Notes under the pieces: model-generated
What the model was told of the DNA's origin: nothing
Database searches by the model: none
Seen by the model: only the letters and a program-made list of their open reading frames with translations
NCBI RefSeq assembly: GCF_014200395.1
Contig: NZ_JACHBS010000001.1
Span: forward strand, 496,001 to 560,000
DNA length: 64,000 bases
From: Microcella frigidaquae
GTDB taxonomy: Bacteria > Actinomycetota > Actinomycetes > Actinomycetales > Microbacteriaceae
Direction of reading: 5' to 3'
Part shown: positions 40,609 to 49,499 of the stretch, piece after piece
Numbering within the stretch: position 1 is the stretch's first letter
Layout of the letters: every line of letters starts with the position of its first letter
Program-made: the position numbers and the translations under genes

Positions 40609-41316
40609 CTAGCTCTTCTTGGCCGCCCGCACCGCGATGATGCCGAAGCCCACCTTGTTCAGCACGTCGGCGATCACGTAGATGATCGCGGCGATGCTGA
40701 TGGCGAGGGCCGCGTCGCCGCCGCCGAGCTCGATTAACTCCTGGGTGGCGGTGCCGATGGGGTAGATCGCCCAGCCGGCGATCACGAACCACTTCATGAT
40801 CGAGACCGCGCGCTGCACGTGCGCCGGGGCGTCCGAGCCGAGCTTCAGGGTGAAGACGACGTAAACGATGTAGAGCCAGCCGAGCGTCGAGATGATGAAG
40901 AAGATGTAGTTGGTCGCGCTGCCGGGCGTGCCCACCTCACCGAGGTAGCCGAACACGATCATGATGATGTCGGCGATGATCAGCTTGGTCAGGAGGCCCT
41001 TCTTCAGGGCGCCCGCGAGAGCCACGATCAGCGCGAACTCCACGAGGAGCAGCGGCGTGGTGAGCAGCCAGTCGATGTACCGCAGCGGCAGCGTGGCGTC
41101 GACGTCGGCCGCCGTGATCTCCCCACCGGGGAACTTCACGACGTCCTTCATGACGTAGTACATGATCGCGGCGATGAACGTGATGACCGCGGCGTAGGTC
41201 GCCACCGAGCGGTGCTCGGGCTTCAGGTCATTGCGCTCGAGGTAGAACCACAGGGTGCCGGCCGCCATGGCGACGAAACCGAGCATGAAAAACGCTTGGA
41301 CGATCTGGAAGTCCAC
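40609..41316 (-). CDS. Light-driven proton-pumping microbial rhodopsin
   Basis: 235 aa from the GTG at 41316, which has GAAGGAG a few bases upstream; longer starts give a non-homologous N-terminus. Seven membrane helices. Helix C reads RYIDWLLTTPLLLVEF: Asp82 (proton acceptor), Thr86 and Glu93 (donor) form the DTE triad of outward proton pumps; Leu90 at the spectral tuning site predicts green absorption. The retinal Schiff-base Lys221 lies in IADVLNKVGFG. The helix B histidine of marine proteorhodopsin is replaced by Met52. No carotenoid or retinal synthesis genes are in this window. Confidence 0.95.
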   Translation of the reverse strand: MDFQIVQAFFMLGFVAMAAGTLWFYLERNDLKPEHRSVATYAAVITFIAAIMYYVMKDVVKFPGGEITAADVDATLPLRYIDWLLTTPLLLVEFALIVALAGALKKGLLTKLIIADIIMIVFGYLGEVGTPGSATNYIFFIISTLGWLYIVYVVFTLKLGSDAPAHVQRAVSIMKWFVIAGWAIYPIGTATQELIELGGGDAALAISIAAIIYVIADVLNKVGFGIIAVRAAKKS

Positions 41317-41450
41317 AATTCTCCTTCGAACCGTGTCAGGTCTCGGGCGGGTGGCCCTCGACAGGTGGGGTTGGGTGTCGTGTCGAACGTCCTTCATGCG
41401 GTCAGCGATCGGGGTCCGGCCGCGAGAAGCACCCTGACGCTACGCCGCTC

Positions 41451-41475
41451 GCCTGGTACCAGCCGCATACCAGGC
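41451..41475. promoter_or_regulatory. Inverted repeat upstream of the rhodopsin gene
   Basis: GCCTGGTA/TACCAGGC, perfect 8-bp arms with a 9-nt spacer, about 135-160 bp upstream of the rhodopsin start. It contains the inner palindrome CTGGTACCAG. It could be an operator for a light- or nutrient-responsive regulator; no -35/-10 pair was clear nearby. Confidence 0.4.
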
Positions 41476-41592
41476 ACAACCTGGCTGTGTGCAGCCTGAC
41501 GAAACGCTGATTACCTGAGGCAGATTCATGAAGTAGCCATGCGGTGCGGCGACCGTTCTCCGAGCGGCTCGGGCGGCGATGGCACGGACGAC

Positions 41593-41626
41593 GGATGCCC
41601 GCCCTCCGACGGGAGGACGGGCATCC
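41593..41626. terminator. Terminator-like hairpin after pnp
   Basis: A 9-bp stem (GGATGCCCG/CGGGCATCC), one C-A mismatch and 5 more pairs (CCTCC/GGAGG) close a 4-nt loop. It begins 27 bp past the pnp stop and isolates pnp from the rhodopsin gene on the same strand. Confidence 0.7.
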
Positions 41627-41652
41627 GGTGATCGTGCCGAGAGTCGGACGGA

Positions 41653-43926
41653 CTAGCCGTCCTCGCCCTCCGGAGCGGCGGGGGCGTCGCCGCCCTCGCC
41701 CTCGGTGAGCACGGGCGAGAGCGACAGCTTGCCGCGGTCGTCGGTCTTGGTGATCTCGACCAGGATCTTCTGCCCCACCGAGAGCACGTCCTCGACGTTG
41801 TCGACCCGCTTGCCGCCGGCGAGCTTGCGCACCTCGCTGATGTGCAGCAGGCCGTCCTTGCCGGGCATGAGCGAGACGAAGGCACCGAACGCCGCGAGCT
41901 TCACGACCGTGCCCAGGTACTGCTCGCCGACCTCGGGGTTGATCGGGTTGGCGATCGCGTTGACCTGCGCACGCGCGGCCTCGGCCGAGGCGCCATCGGT
42001 CGCGCCGATGTAGACGGTGCCGTCCTCCTCGATCGAGATCTGCGCGCCGGTCTCGTCCTGGATGGCGTTGATCGTCTTGCCCTTCGGGCCGATGAGCTCG
42101 CCGATCTTGTCGACCGGGATCTGCACGCTGATGACGCGCGGCGCGGTCGGGGCCATCTCGTCGGGGCCGTCGATCGCCTGGTTCATGACCGCGAGGATCG
42201 CCATGCGGGCATCCTTCGCCTGCCCCAGCGCCTGGTGCAGCACCGACGAGGGAATGCCGTCGAGCTTGGTGTCGAGCTGGATCGCCGTGACGAACTCGCT
42301 CGTGCCGGCGACCTTGAAGTCCATGTCGCCCAGCGCGTCCTCGGCGCCGAGGATGTCGGTGAGGGCCGCGTAGCGGGTCTCACCATCCACCTCGTCGCTG
42401 ATGAGGCCCATGGCGATGCCCGCGACGGGCGCCTTGAGCGGCACACCGGCGTTCAGCAGCGACAGGGTCGAGGCACACACCGAGCCCATCGACGTCGAGC
42501 CGTTCGAGCTCAGCGCCTCGGAGACCTGGCGGATCGCGTAGGGGAACTCCTCGCGGCTCGGCAGCACCGGCACGAGGGCGCGCTCGGCGAGGAAGCCGTG
42601 CCCGATCTCGCGACGCTTCGGGCTGCCGACGCGGCCGGTCTCACCAGTCGAGTAGGGCGGGAAGTTGTAGTGGTGCAGGTAGCGCTTGCTCGTCACCGGG
42701 TTGAGCGAGTCGATCTGCTGCTCCATCTTCAGCATGTTGAGCGTCGTGACACCGAGGATCTGCGTCTCGCCGCGCTGGAAGATGGCCGAGCCGTGCACGC
42801 GCGGGATCACCTGCACCTCGGCGTCGAGCGCCCGGATGTCGGCCAGGCCGCGACCGTCGATGCGCACGCCCTCGGTGAGCACGCGCGCGCGCATGATCTT
42901 CTTCGAGACCGACTTGTAGGCGGCGCCGAACTGCGACAGCGCGTCCTCCGGCAGCTCGCCGGCGGCGACCTTGGCCGCGATGGCCTCCTTGGTCGACGCC
43001 TTGAGCACGTCGTCGGCGTTCTGCCGCTCGACCTTGTCGGCGATCTGGTAGACGCGGGCGAGCTCGTCGTGCGCGACAGCGTCGACGGCGGCGTAGAGCT
43101 CGTCGCTGTAGGGCAGGAAGACCGGGTACTCCTGGATCTCCTTGGCGCTCTGCGCGGCGAGCTGCTGCTGGGCCTTCACGAGCTGCGCGAGGAACGGCTT
43201 GGCCGCCTCGAGACCCTCGGCCACGACGGCCTCGCTCGGCTTGATGGCCCCGCCCTGGATGAGGTTCCAGCTCGACTCGGTGGCCTCGGCCTCGACCATC
43301 ATGATCGCGACATCCTCGGTGCCGTCAGCCTTCGTGACGATGCGGCCGGCGACCGTGAGGTCGAAGACCGCCTCGGCCAGCTGGCTGTGCTTGGGGAACG
43401 CGACCCACTGGCCGGTGCCGTCGCTCTTCGGCATGAGCGCGAGGCGCACACCGGCGATCGGGCCGCTGAACGGCAGGCCCGAGATCTGGGTCGAGGCGCT
43501 CGCCGCGTTGATGGCGAGGGCGTCGTAGAACTCGTCGGGCGCGATGCTCAGCACGGTGATGACGATCTGCACCTCGTTGCGCAGGCCGTCGACGAACGAG
43601 GGGCGCAGCGGGCGGTCGATGAGACGGCAGACCAGGATCGCCTCGGTCGAGGGCCGCCCCTCGCGCCGGAAGAACGAGCCGGGGATCTTGCCCGCGGCGT
43701 ACGACCGCTCCTCGACATCCACCGTCAGCGGGAAGAAGTCGAAGCCGTCGCGCGGCTGCTTGCTGGCGCTCGTCGCGCTCAGCAGCATGGTCTCCTCGTC
43801 GAGGTAGGCGGCCACGGCGCCCTGCGCCTGCTGGGCCAGCCGACCCGTCTCGAAGCGGATGGTGCGGGTGCCGTACGAGCCATTGTCGATGACCGTCTCG
43901 GCGAACTTGATTTCAGGACCTTCCAC
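41653..43926 (-). CDS. pnp: Polyribonucleotide nucleotidyltransferase (PNPase)
   Basis: 757 aa. Two RNase PH domains ([40 protein letters not shown]), a KH domain ([20 protein letters not shown]) and an S1 domain ([28 protein letters not shown]). Phosphorolytic 3'-exonuclease and RNA-tailing enzyme of the degradosome. GGAAGG precedes the ATG. pnp usually follows rpsO; here about 5.2 kb with a lipoprotein cassette lies between. Confidence 0.97.
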   Translation of the reverse strand: MEGPEIKFAETVIDNGSYGTRTIRFETGRLAQQAQGAVAAYLDEETMLLSATSASKQPRDGFDFFPLTVDVEERSYAAGKIPGSFFRREGRPSTEAILVCRLIDRPLRPSFVDGLRNEVQIVITVLSIAPDEFYDALAINAASASTQISGLPFSGPIAGVRLALMPKSDGTGQWVAFPKHSQLAEAVFDLTVAGRIVTKADGTEDVAIMMVEAEATESSWNLIQGGAIKPSEAVVAEGLEAAKPFLAQLVKAQQQLAAQSAKEIQEYPVFLPYSDELYAAVDAVAHDELARVYQIADKVERQNADDVLKASTKEAIAAKVAAGELPEDALSQFGAAYKSVSKKIMRARVLTEGVRIDGRGLADIRALDAEVQVIPRVHGSAIFQRGETQILGVTTLNMLKMEQQIDSLNPVTSKRYLHHYNFPPYSTGETGRVGSPKRREIGHGFLAERALVPVLPSREEFPYAIRQVSEALSSNGSTSMGSVCASTLSLLNAGVPLKAPVAGIAMGLISDEVDGETRYAALTDILGAEDALGDMDFKVAGTSEFVTAIQLDTKLDGIPSSVLHQALGQAKDARMAILAVMNQAIDGPDEMAPTAPRVISVQIPVDKIGELIGPKGKTINAIQDETGAQISIEEDGTVYIGATDGASAEAARAQVNAIANPINPEVGEQYLGTVVKLAAFGAFVSLMPGKDGLLHISEVRKLAGGKRVDNVEDVLSVGQKILVEITKTDDRGKLSLSPVLTEGEGGDAPAAPEGEDG

Positions 43927-44174
43927 GAGGTCTGTCTCCTTATACGTCTGTGTTCACACGTCTCTGCGCGCGGCATCCCGGAAGGATGCACGGCGCAGCG
44001 CGCGGAGCAGGAGCGGGCAGGAAGGGACGTCGGCGGTGTGCCGCCGGGTCTGCTCTGGCCAACAGTAGACATCCACCGCTCCGACTCTCTCGCGTCGGTC
44101 GACGCGGGAGACGAATCGGGAGATCACCACCGGTGACCAGCTTCGAGCCGGCCTGCTCCGTGCGGTATTCACTT

Positions 44175-44202
44175 GAACGGCGCGAGGAATCGCGCCGGGT
44201 TC
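44175..44202. terminator. Hairpin between the 161-aa membrane protein gene and pnp
   Basis: GGCGCGA/TCGCGCC with a GGAA loop, extended by GAAC/GTTC pairs with one bulged G. It lies 27 bp past the stop of the membrane protein gene. The rest of the 302-bp region up to pnp is a probable pnp leader with no gene. Confidence 0.55.
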
Positions 44203-44228
44203 ACCTTATCAGCCCGGCGTGTCGCGAC

Positions 44229-44714
44229 CTAGAGCCGCCGGAATCCCGGCGCGTCATCGATGTCGACGATCGGGATCCCCAGGCTGTAAGCAAGACCCTC
44301 GAGGCGCACCGGGTCGAGGTCGGGGCTGATCGGCACGGCGCGACGCTCGCCGTCGAAGAGCCAGTAGGTCGGTGTGAGGGCCGAGTCGAGGCCGCGGCCG
44401 AGAATGTCGCGGTCGGTCACCGGCACCACGCGAGCGCCGAGCGGATCGCGCACGACGAGAGACTCGCCGTCGAAACGCACCGAGGTGCGCCAGCGAACGG
44501 TGATGACCGCGACGCTCGCGGCTCCGAGCCCGAAGGCGGCGAGCGTCAGCAGGCTCGCGATGACGCGCGGGATGCCCTCCGGAACCGCCTCCGCCAGCAG
44601 CGCGCCCGCCCCGAGCACCACGAGCACGGCGGCCACGACGAGCCGGCGCCCCCACCGCCCGACCCCGGCCCTCACCACCGGATCCGGCGGGCGCTGCGAC
44701 CCGCTCACGAGCAC
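44229..44714 (-). CDS. Membrane protein, PH-like cytoplasmic part
   Basis: 161 aa. Two hydrophobic helices (RLVVAAVLVVLGAGALLAEA and VIASLLTLAAFGLGAASVAVI) precede a beta-rich region (SVRFDGESLVVRDPLGARVVPV) like the bacterial PH-like domains of small membrane proteins. GTG start at 44714 or 44708. It is last in the lipoprotein run, 7 bp after lipoprotein 1, and may act with it. No specific family could be named. Confidence 0.72.
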   Translation of the reverse strand: MLVSGSQRPPDPVVRAGVGRWGRRLVVAAVLVVLGAGALLAEAVPEGIPRVIASLLTLAAFGLGAASVAVITVRWRTSVRFDGESLVVRDPLGARVVPVTDRDILGRGLDSALTPTYWLFDGERRAVPISPDLDPVRLEGLAYSLGIPIVDIDDAPGFRRL

Positions 44715-44721
44715 GCCGGGG

Positions 44722-45414
44722 TCATGGCCGGCCCCCGCTCATCACGGCCTCGCGCTCGGCGAGCAGCCGCTCGCTCGGCGGGCACAGCACGAGCGCCCGC
44801 TGCAGCGCCGCGGGGTCGGCGGCCAGCAGCGCGTAGGGGTTCCAGGCAGCCGTCGTCTCGAGCCGCTGGCCGAACTCCTCCGCCGACGGCAGGCTCGGCA
44901 CGACCAGGCCCGCGGCCCGGAGGCAGGGCAGCAGGCGCTGCTGCGCGTCGGCGAACCGCCAGGCCCTCTCCACCGGTCCGCTCTGCCGCAGCTCGCGCGG
45001 CTCGGCCACCCCGAACTGTGCCGTGCAACTCTCGATCGCCCAGCGGGAACGGTCGAAATCCTCCCCGACCATGCCGAAGTACGACACCGTCAACCGGTCG
45101 TCGACGCGGTCGGCCCGGATGCGCGGGTCGGCACGGTCGATGCACGCCGCGACCGCATCGGGCCAGACCTCGCGGGCGACGAGCCCCTGGAACTCGGGCA
45201 CGGGCACGCCGAGCTCGGCGATGCGCGCGGATGACGACGCCACGAAGGCGTCGAACCGCTCGCGCTCCGCGGCCTCGAGCGCCGCGCGGCGCTCGGCGAG
45301 GGAGTCGTCGAGAGTGGGGGCGGCGGGGGCGGCGGCGGCGCATCCGGAAACCAGCACGGCCAGCAGAGCGCCCGTGCAGGCGACCAGCGCGCACCGCCGG
45401 GCCGCGCGGATCAC
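44722..45414 (-). CDS. Four-cysteine lipoprotein 1 (paralogous cassette)
   Basis: 230 aa from the GTG at 45414. Signal peptide RRCALVACTGALLAVLVSGC with a lipobox ending in Cys, so it is lipid-anchored outside. The mature part keeps the four-cysteine signature of its paralogs: an AACI cysteine, SCTAQF, LLPCLRAAGL and a C-terminal NPYAL...LCPPS motif. The start overlaps the upstream paralog's stop (GTGA). This is the most intact-looking copy with lipoprotein 2. No known family or enzyme motif recognised. Confidence 0.8.
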   Translation of the reverse strand: MIRAARRCALVACTGALLAVLVSGCAAAAPAAPTLDDSLAERRAALEAAERERFDAFVASSSARIAELGVPVPEFQGLVAREVWPDAVAACIDRADPRIRADRVDDRLTVSYFGMVGEDFDRSRWAIESCTAQFGVAEPRELRQSGPVERAWRFADAQQRLLPCLRAAGLVVPSLPSAEEFGQRLETTAAWNPYALLAADPAALQRALVLCPPSERLLAEREAVMSGGRP

Positions 45415-46157
45415 GGCACCCCTCCCGAACCGGTCGGGCCCACATCGATCGACCGGATCTCCGCCGGGCCGAGCTGCGCGAGCATGCGGCCAGGGTCGGG
45501 GCACTGCGCGCGGATGCAGGCCTCGGTGACCGCGTCGGCCCCCCGCAGCTCGGCCGCGAGCCAGACGCTCTGCGTCGCCGCCAGCTCGCGGCTCGCCGAG
45601 GTCGGGAAGATCGACGCGTCGACCGCACGGTCGAGGTCGGCGACCACGAGCTCGGCACCCCAGCGCCGCGCGCACGCCGGGAGAGCGACCGTGAGCTGAT
45701 GCCGCACCCACTCCTGCTCCACGGGCCCGCCGAACGGGTACAGCCCCGTCCACGGAATGAGCGCGACCTGGCAGCGCAGCTGTGCGACCGGCAGCTGCCA
45801 GGTGGGCTCATCCTCGGGCCGCGGGAACAGCGAGACGATGCCGTTCGCCGACACCGTGCCCGCTGGCCGCTCGAGGATCCCCTCCATGCAGGCGAGCGTC
45901 TCGGGGATCGCCGACTGCTCGTCGACCCACCGCTCGAAGCGCAGCGGCGGATACTCCGCCTCCGGCCAGTCGCGCTCGATGTAGTCCTCGGTGGCGGCCG
46001 CCGCGCGCACCCAGGCGGCCGTCATCGTCAGCGAGCGCTCCGCCTGCACCTGCTCGAGACTCGGAACCTCGGGCGGCTCGGCGCAGCCGACGAGCCCCAG
46101 CAGCGACAGGGTCGCCCCGGTCGCCAGACCGGCCAGGAGCGCCGGACCGCGCCTCAC
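45411..46157 (-). CDS. Four-cysteine lipoprotein 2 (paralogous cassette)
   Basis: 248 aa from the GTG at 46157. Signal peptide GPALLAGLATGATLSLLGLVGC with a lipobox. Cysteine pattern: TLACMEG, QLRCQVALIP, LPACARRWG and a C-terminal QCPDP. A tryptophan/proline-rich middle is shared with the paralogs. It is overlapped by 4 bp on both sides (GTGA). The role is unknown; an extracytoplasmic folding domain with two disulfides is inferred. Confidence 0.8.
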   Translation of the reverse strand: MRRGPALLAGLATGATLSLLGLVGCAEPPEVPSLEQVQAERSLTMTAAWVRAAAATEDYIERDWPEAEYPPLRFERWVDEQSAIPETLACMEGILERPAGTVSANGIVSLFPRPEDEPTWQLPVAQLRCQVALIPWTGLYPFGGPVEQEWVRHQLTVALPACARRWGAELVVADLDRAVDASIFPTSASRELAATQSVWLAAELRGADAVTEACIRAQCPDPGRMLAQLGPAEIRSIDVGPTGSGGVP

Positions 46158-46873
46158 CGCGACACCTCGCCGCGGACGCGCTCGGTGGGCACGCCCGAGA
46201 CCTCCGCACCCACCGGAGACAGACCCGCGAGCAGCACCGCGGGATGCGGGCAGACCGCCTGCACCCGGCGCAGGGTCGGCGCATCGCCGCGCACAGCGGC
46301 ATAGGGATCCCAGCTCGGCGTCGACCCGCCCGCGACGATCGCGAAGGGATCGGAGGACAGCGGCTGGGCGATCACCCCCTCGCGGCGCAGGCAGGCCGGC
46401 AGCGTCTCGCGGGCGTACTGGGTGACCCACGCGATCTCGACGGGGCCCGGCTCGGCCACGGCGAAGCCGGGCGGCGGCAGGGTTCCCTGGCACAGGTAGA
46501 TCGCCAGATCGAGGTCGCGCCGCTCGGCGACCGACTGCGGCGGAGGGTCGGCGATGACCCCGGCCTCGAGGCTCACCCGCACCCGCAGGCCCGACGCCTC
46601 CGACGCGCACTGCTCGAACGCCGTGGTCCAGTAACCGGGCGCGAGCCAGGCCTCGATCGTCGGCTCGGGCAGGCGCACGCCCGGCCAGCGGTCGGTGAGG
46701 TAGCTCGCGAAGCCGGCGAGCAGCTCGTCCACGCGGGCTTCGGCCCGGTCGGCGCGCTCCTGGGCGACGGCCTCGAGCCCGAGGCTGTCGCGGTGGGGCC
46801 CGGCGCACGCCGTGAGCGCGCATCCGACGATGACGACGATCGCCGCCTAGCGGGGGGTGGATGCGGCGCTCAC
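46154..46873 (-). pseudogene. Four-cysteine lipoprotein 3, interrupted by an early amber codon
   Basis: Read from the GTG at 46873 (GTGA overlap with the upstream copy), the frame is MSAASTPR, then TAG at 46849-46847, then AAIVVIVGCALTACAG, a lipoprotein signal with lipobox, and the full four-cysteine body (EQCASEAS, YLCQG, LPACLRREG, VCPHPAVLL). Apart from the TAG, 239 codons are open. Reinitiation at GTG 46732 would lose the signal peptide. Either a recent nonsense mutation or a sequencing error; with the damage next door, decay is likelier. Confidence 0.8.
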
Positions 46874-47173
46874 CCCGCCCCCTCCAGCACCGTCTCGGGC
46901 GCCGGGCAGCGGGCCGCCGCGCGGGCCCGGTCGCCCGCCGCCTCCCCGACGAGCGCATAGGGGTCGAACGCCGCATCGGTGCGCCAGCGATCCGCGAACT
47001 CGCGCGGCCCCGGGGCGGTCGGAACCTCGTAGCCGTGCGCGAGCAGGCACGGCACGAGCGAGGCCCTCACGTACTCGAACGCCCAGGGAGCCTCGATGGC
47101 GCGCACGTCATCCTCGAACCAGGTCAGCACCGGGTAGCGGGCCTGGCAGACCCAGCCCGCCACATCGATCTCG
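46870..47173 (-). pseudogene. Four-cysteine lipoprotein 4, C-terminal piece cut off by an IS element
   Basis: The reading frame enters from the IS end and gives EIDVAGWVCQARYP, ASLVPCLLAHGYEVP, FDPYALVGEAAG and CPAPETVL, the C-terminal half of the lipoprotein family. Its first nine bases are one copy of the target duplication. Joining it to the piece at 48583-48967 after removing the IS and one duplicate restores the frame (REFFEIDVAGWVCQ). Confidence 0.85.
47165..47173. repeat. Left copy of the 8-9 bp IS target duplication
   Basis: TCGATCTCG, repeated at 48583-48591. Eight bases suffice if the final G belongs to the IS; IS256-family elements usually make 8-9 bp duplications. Confidence 0.85.
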
Positions 47174-48582
47174 CCTGAGTCCCGTGGGGTGGTGGACTTT
47201 CCGGTCCTGAGCGTCGTGTCGTTGACGTGAGGGGCCACCGTGCGATGGTCAGTGAGAACGACCAAGTTACTCACGACAGGAGATCGCACGATGGCCCTCA
47301 ATCAGTCTGCCCTGCTTCAGCTGCTCGCCGAGCTGAAACTCACCGACACCACCGACCGCATCCGTCAGATGACCGAACGGCTCTACCAAGAACTGATCGA
47401 CGCCGAAGCCGCGTCGGTGATCGGCGCCGGACCCTACGAGCGCACCGCCGAGCGCGTTGCGACTCGCAACGGGGCGAGGTTGCGCACCCTGTCGACCACT
47501 GCGGGAGATCTGGAGTTGCGGATCCCGAAGCTGCGGGCCGGCAGTTTCTTTCCGTCGTTGTTGGAGCGGCGCCGCCGGGTCGATCAGGCGCTGTTCGCCG
47601 TGGTGATGGAGGCCTACCTGCACGGCGTCTCCACCCGCAAGGTTGACGATCTGGTCAAGGCGCTCGGCGCCGACACGGGCATCTCGAAGTCCGAGGTGTC
47701 TCGCATCTGCGCCGGCCTGGACGCGACGGTTGCGGCATTCCGCGACCGATCCCTGTCTCAGATCGCCTACCCCTACGTCTTCTTGGACGCCACCTATTGC
47801 AAGGTTCGCATCGACGGGCGGGTGGTGTCTCAAGCGGTTGTGGTCGCGATCGGGATCACCGCTGACGGGCACCGTCAGGTGCTCGGCTTTGACGTGGGCG
47901 ACAGCGAAACGGAGGAGTTCTGGAAAGCGTTCCTGCGATCGTTGAAAGCTCGAGGGCTTTCCGGGGTGAAGCTGGTGATCTCCGACGCGCACGCGGGTTT
48001 GAAAGCAGCTATCGCGGTGGTGGTGCAGGGAGCGGCCTGGCAGCGGTGCCGCGTGCATTTCATGCGCAACGTGCTCACCGTCCTGCCTAAGGGTCGGCAG
48101 GAGATGGTGGCCTCGATCATCCGCACGATCTTCGCCCAACCCGACGCTGAGCATATTGACGCGCAGTTCGAGGAGGTTGCTCGCATGATCGACCGCGTTC
48201 ACCCCAAGGCTGCCCAGATGCTCCACGATGCCCGAGCCGACGTGCTGGCGTTCAAGCACTTCCCCGCCCGGCATTGGCGGCAGATCTGGTCGACGAATCC
48301 GCTGGAACGGCTGAACCGTGAGATCAAACGTCGCACCGACGTCGTCGGAGTGTTCCCGAACACTGCCAGCCTGCTGCGCCTGACCGGCGCCGTTTTGATC
48401 GAGCAGCACGACGAATGGGAAGCTGGCGACCGCCGTTACTTTTCCGAAGCGTCCATGGCCGAACTCACCGCCACCAGCTCGGTCGAGGACGCGGTGATGC
48501 TGCCCGAGATCACGGCCGCCTAGACTGCAGCCAGCTGATCATCGCGTGGAAACGAAAGACCACCACTCAGCGGGACGTGGCC
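47174..48582 (+). mobile_element. IS256-family insertion sequence
   Basis: About 1.41 kb, one transposase gene, imperfect terminal inverted repeats: 23-nt blocks at 47179-47201 and 48554-48576 match at 19 positions (both start GTCCCG and contain GTGGTGG and CTTTC). Flanked by TCGATCTCG on both sides. It lies inside a lipoprotein gene, which reads in frame once the element is removed. The intact ORF and clean duplication suggest a recent insertion. Confidence 0.93.
47291..48523 (+). CDS. IS256-family (Mutator-type) transposase
   Basis: 410 aa. DDE catalytic residues visible at Asp166 (VFLDATYCKV), Asp232 (ISDAHAGL) and Glu339 (STNPLERLNREIKRR); the family CxxH motif is QRCRVHF at 253-256. N-terminal helix-turn-helix region TRKVDDLVKALGADTGISKS. 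Base composition is less GC-extreme than the flanking genes. Intact, so the element may still be mobile. Closest to the IS1081/IS1554-like group by general appearance, which I cannot verify. Confidence 0.95.
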   Translation: MALNQSALLQLLAELKLTDTTDRIRQMTERLYQELIDAEAASVIGAGPYERTAERVATRNGARLRTLSTTAGDLELRIPKLRAGSFFPSLLERRRRVDQALFAVVMEAYLHGVSTRKVDDLVKALGADTGISKSEVSRICAGLDATVAAFRDRSLSQIAYPYVFLDATYCKVRIDGRVVSQAVVVAIGITADGHRQVLGFDVGDSETEEFWKAFLRSLKARGLSGVKLVISDAHAGLKAAIAVVVQGAAWQRCRVHFMRNVLTVLPKGRQEMVASIIRTIFAQPDAEHIDAQFEEVARMIDRVHPKAAQMLHDARADVLAFKHFPARHWRQIWSTNPLERLNREIKRRTDVVGVFPNTASLLRLTGAVLIEQHDEWEAGDRRYFSEASMAELTATSSVEDAVMLPEITAA

Positions 48583-48591
48583 TCGATCTCG
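48583..48591. repeat. Right copy of the IS target duplication
   Basis: TCGATCTCG, identical to 47165-47173. Confidence 0.85.
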
Positions 48592-48967
48592 AAGAACTCG
48601 CGCGTGCTCTGCACCCGTGCGCCGCTGTAGTCGAGGCGCTCGCCGTCATCAGCGGGCCGCACCCCCGGAAAGCCCGACTCGCCGAGGCAGCGGGCCATCG
48701 CCGGGCCCCACTCCCCCACCGTCACCCAGCGCACGATCGGCTCGTCGGGCAGCGCGACCGGGCCCCACTTGTCGCGCAGGAAGACGGCGGCCCGGTCGAG
48801 AGCGGCCTCGTGCGCCTGCGCCGCCGCCGCATCGCGCTCGGCGCGCACCTCCGCGACGCCCCGACGCCGACCGCGGCATCGGCGCACCCCGCCAGCCCAG
48901 CGGCGCCCACCGCGGCGACAACGAGCGCGACGAGGCGCAACGCGGCGGCGACGGCGCGGGCGGGCAT
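48583..48967 (-). pseudogene. Four-cysteine lipoprotein 4, N-terminal piece, also frameshifted
   Basis: ATG 48967 begins a lipoprotein signal (MPARAVAAALRLVALVVAAV, then GAAGLAGC). After ADAAVGVG the frame breaks at a run of four C (48859-48862, G on the coding strand); adding one base continues into VAEVRAERDAAAAQAHEAAL and DKWGPVALPDEPIVRW, MARCLGESG, up to the IS. With that base restored and the IS removed the gene would encode 226 aa, close to its paralogs. Two independent lesions argue for a dead gene. Confidence 0.83.
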
Positions 48968-49064
48968 GGGTTCAGGGTGCCACGATGCGCGGCGCGACGG
49001 CTGTGCGCACGCTCAGAGCAGCGGCGGGCATCCGTCACCGCCTGCACAGACCGCAGAAACCACA

Positions 49065-49097
49065 ACGGCCGCCCCCGATCTCTCGGGTGGCGGCCGT
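49065..49097. terminator. rpsO terminator-like hairpin
   Basis: A 14-bp stem with one bulged base and a 4-nt loop, 29 bp past the rpsO stop on the minus strand. It would partly insulate the lipoprotein cassette from rpsO transcription. Confidence 0.65.
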
Positions 49098-49125
49098 CGC
49101 AGAAGAAGCTCGCGGTGTCGTTCGA

Positions 49126-49395
49126 CTAGCGGCGCAGCCCCAGGCGCTCGATCAGCGAGCGGTAGCGCTCGATGTCGACGTCGGCCAGGTAGCCCAGCAG
49201 ACGACGACGCTGACCGACCAGCAGCAGCAGGCCACGACGCGAGTGGTGGTCGTGCTTGTGCTGCTTCAGGTGCTCGGTGAGGTCTTTGATGCGACGCGTC
49301 AGCATCGCGACCTGGACCTCGGGGGATCCGGTGTCACCGGGGTGGGTTGCGTACTCGTCGATGATCGCCTTCTTGACGTCTGCTTCCAGTGCCAT
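49126..49395 (-). CDS. rpsO: 30S ribosomal protein S15
   Basis: 89 aa, exact family length. Helical protein with [35 protein letters not shown] and RRRLLGYL. Binds 16S rRNA centrally. AAGGGGG precedes the ATG at 49395. It is normally paired with pnp; the pair here is separated by the lipoprotein cassette. The 104 bp upstream holds no gene and no certain promoter. Confidence 0.98.
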   Translation of the reverse strand: MALEADVKKAIIDEYATHPGDTGSPEVQVAMLTRRIKDLTEHLKQHKHDHHSRRGLLLLVGQRRRLLGYLADVDIERYRSLIERLGLRR

Positions 49396-49499
49396 AGAGG
49401 GACCCCCTTCTCTGCTCGTTGCGCGGCGCTGCGGGCCCGATGCCCGTAGCTCTCTGTATCCGCGGCCGTTGGACGGCAACCTTCAGATACTAGCAGGGG

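Noticed and set aside
41842..44136. 764-codon plus-strand frame opposite pnp
   Set aside because: Shadow of PNPase; composition is low-complexity and no start context is seen.
46870..47301. A 143-aa protein starting inside the IS end
   Set aside because: The first ~45 residues are IS sequence; the rest is the C-terminal half of a broken lipoprotein gene.
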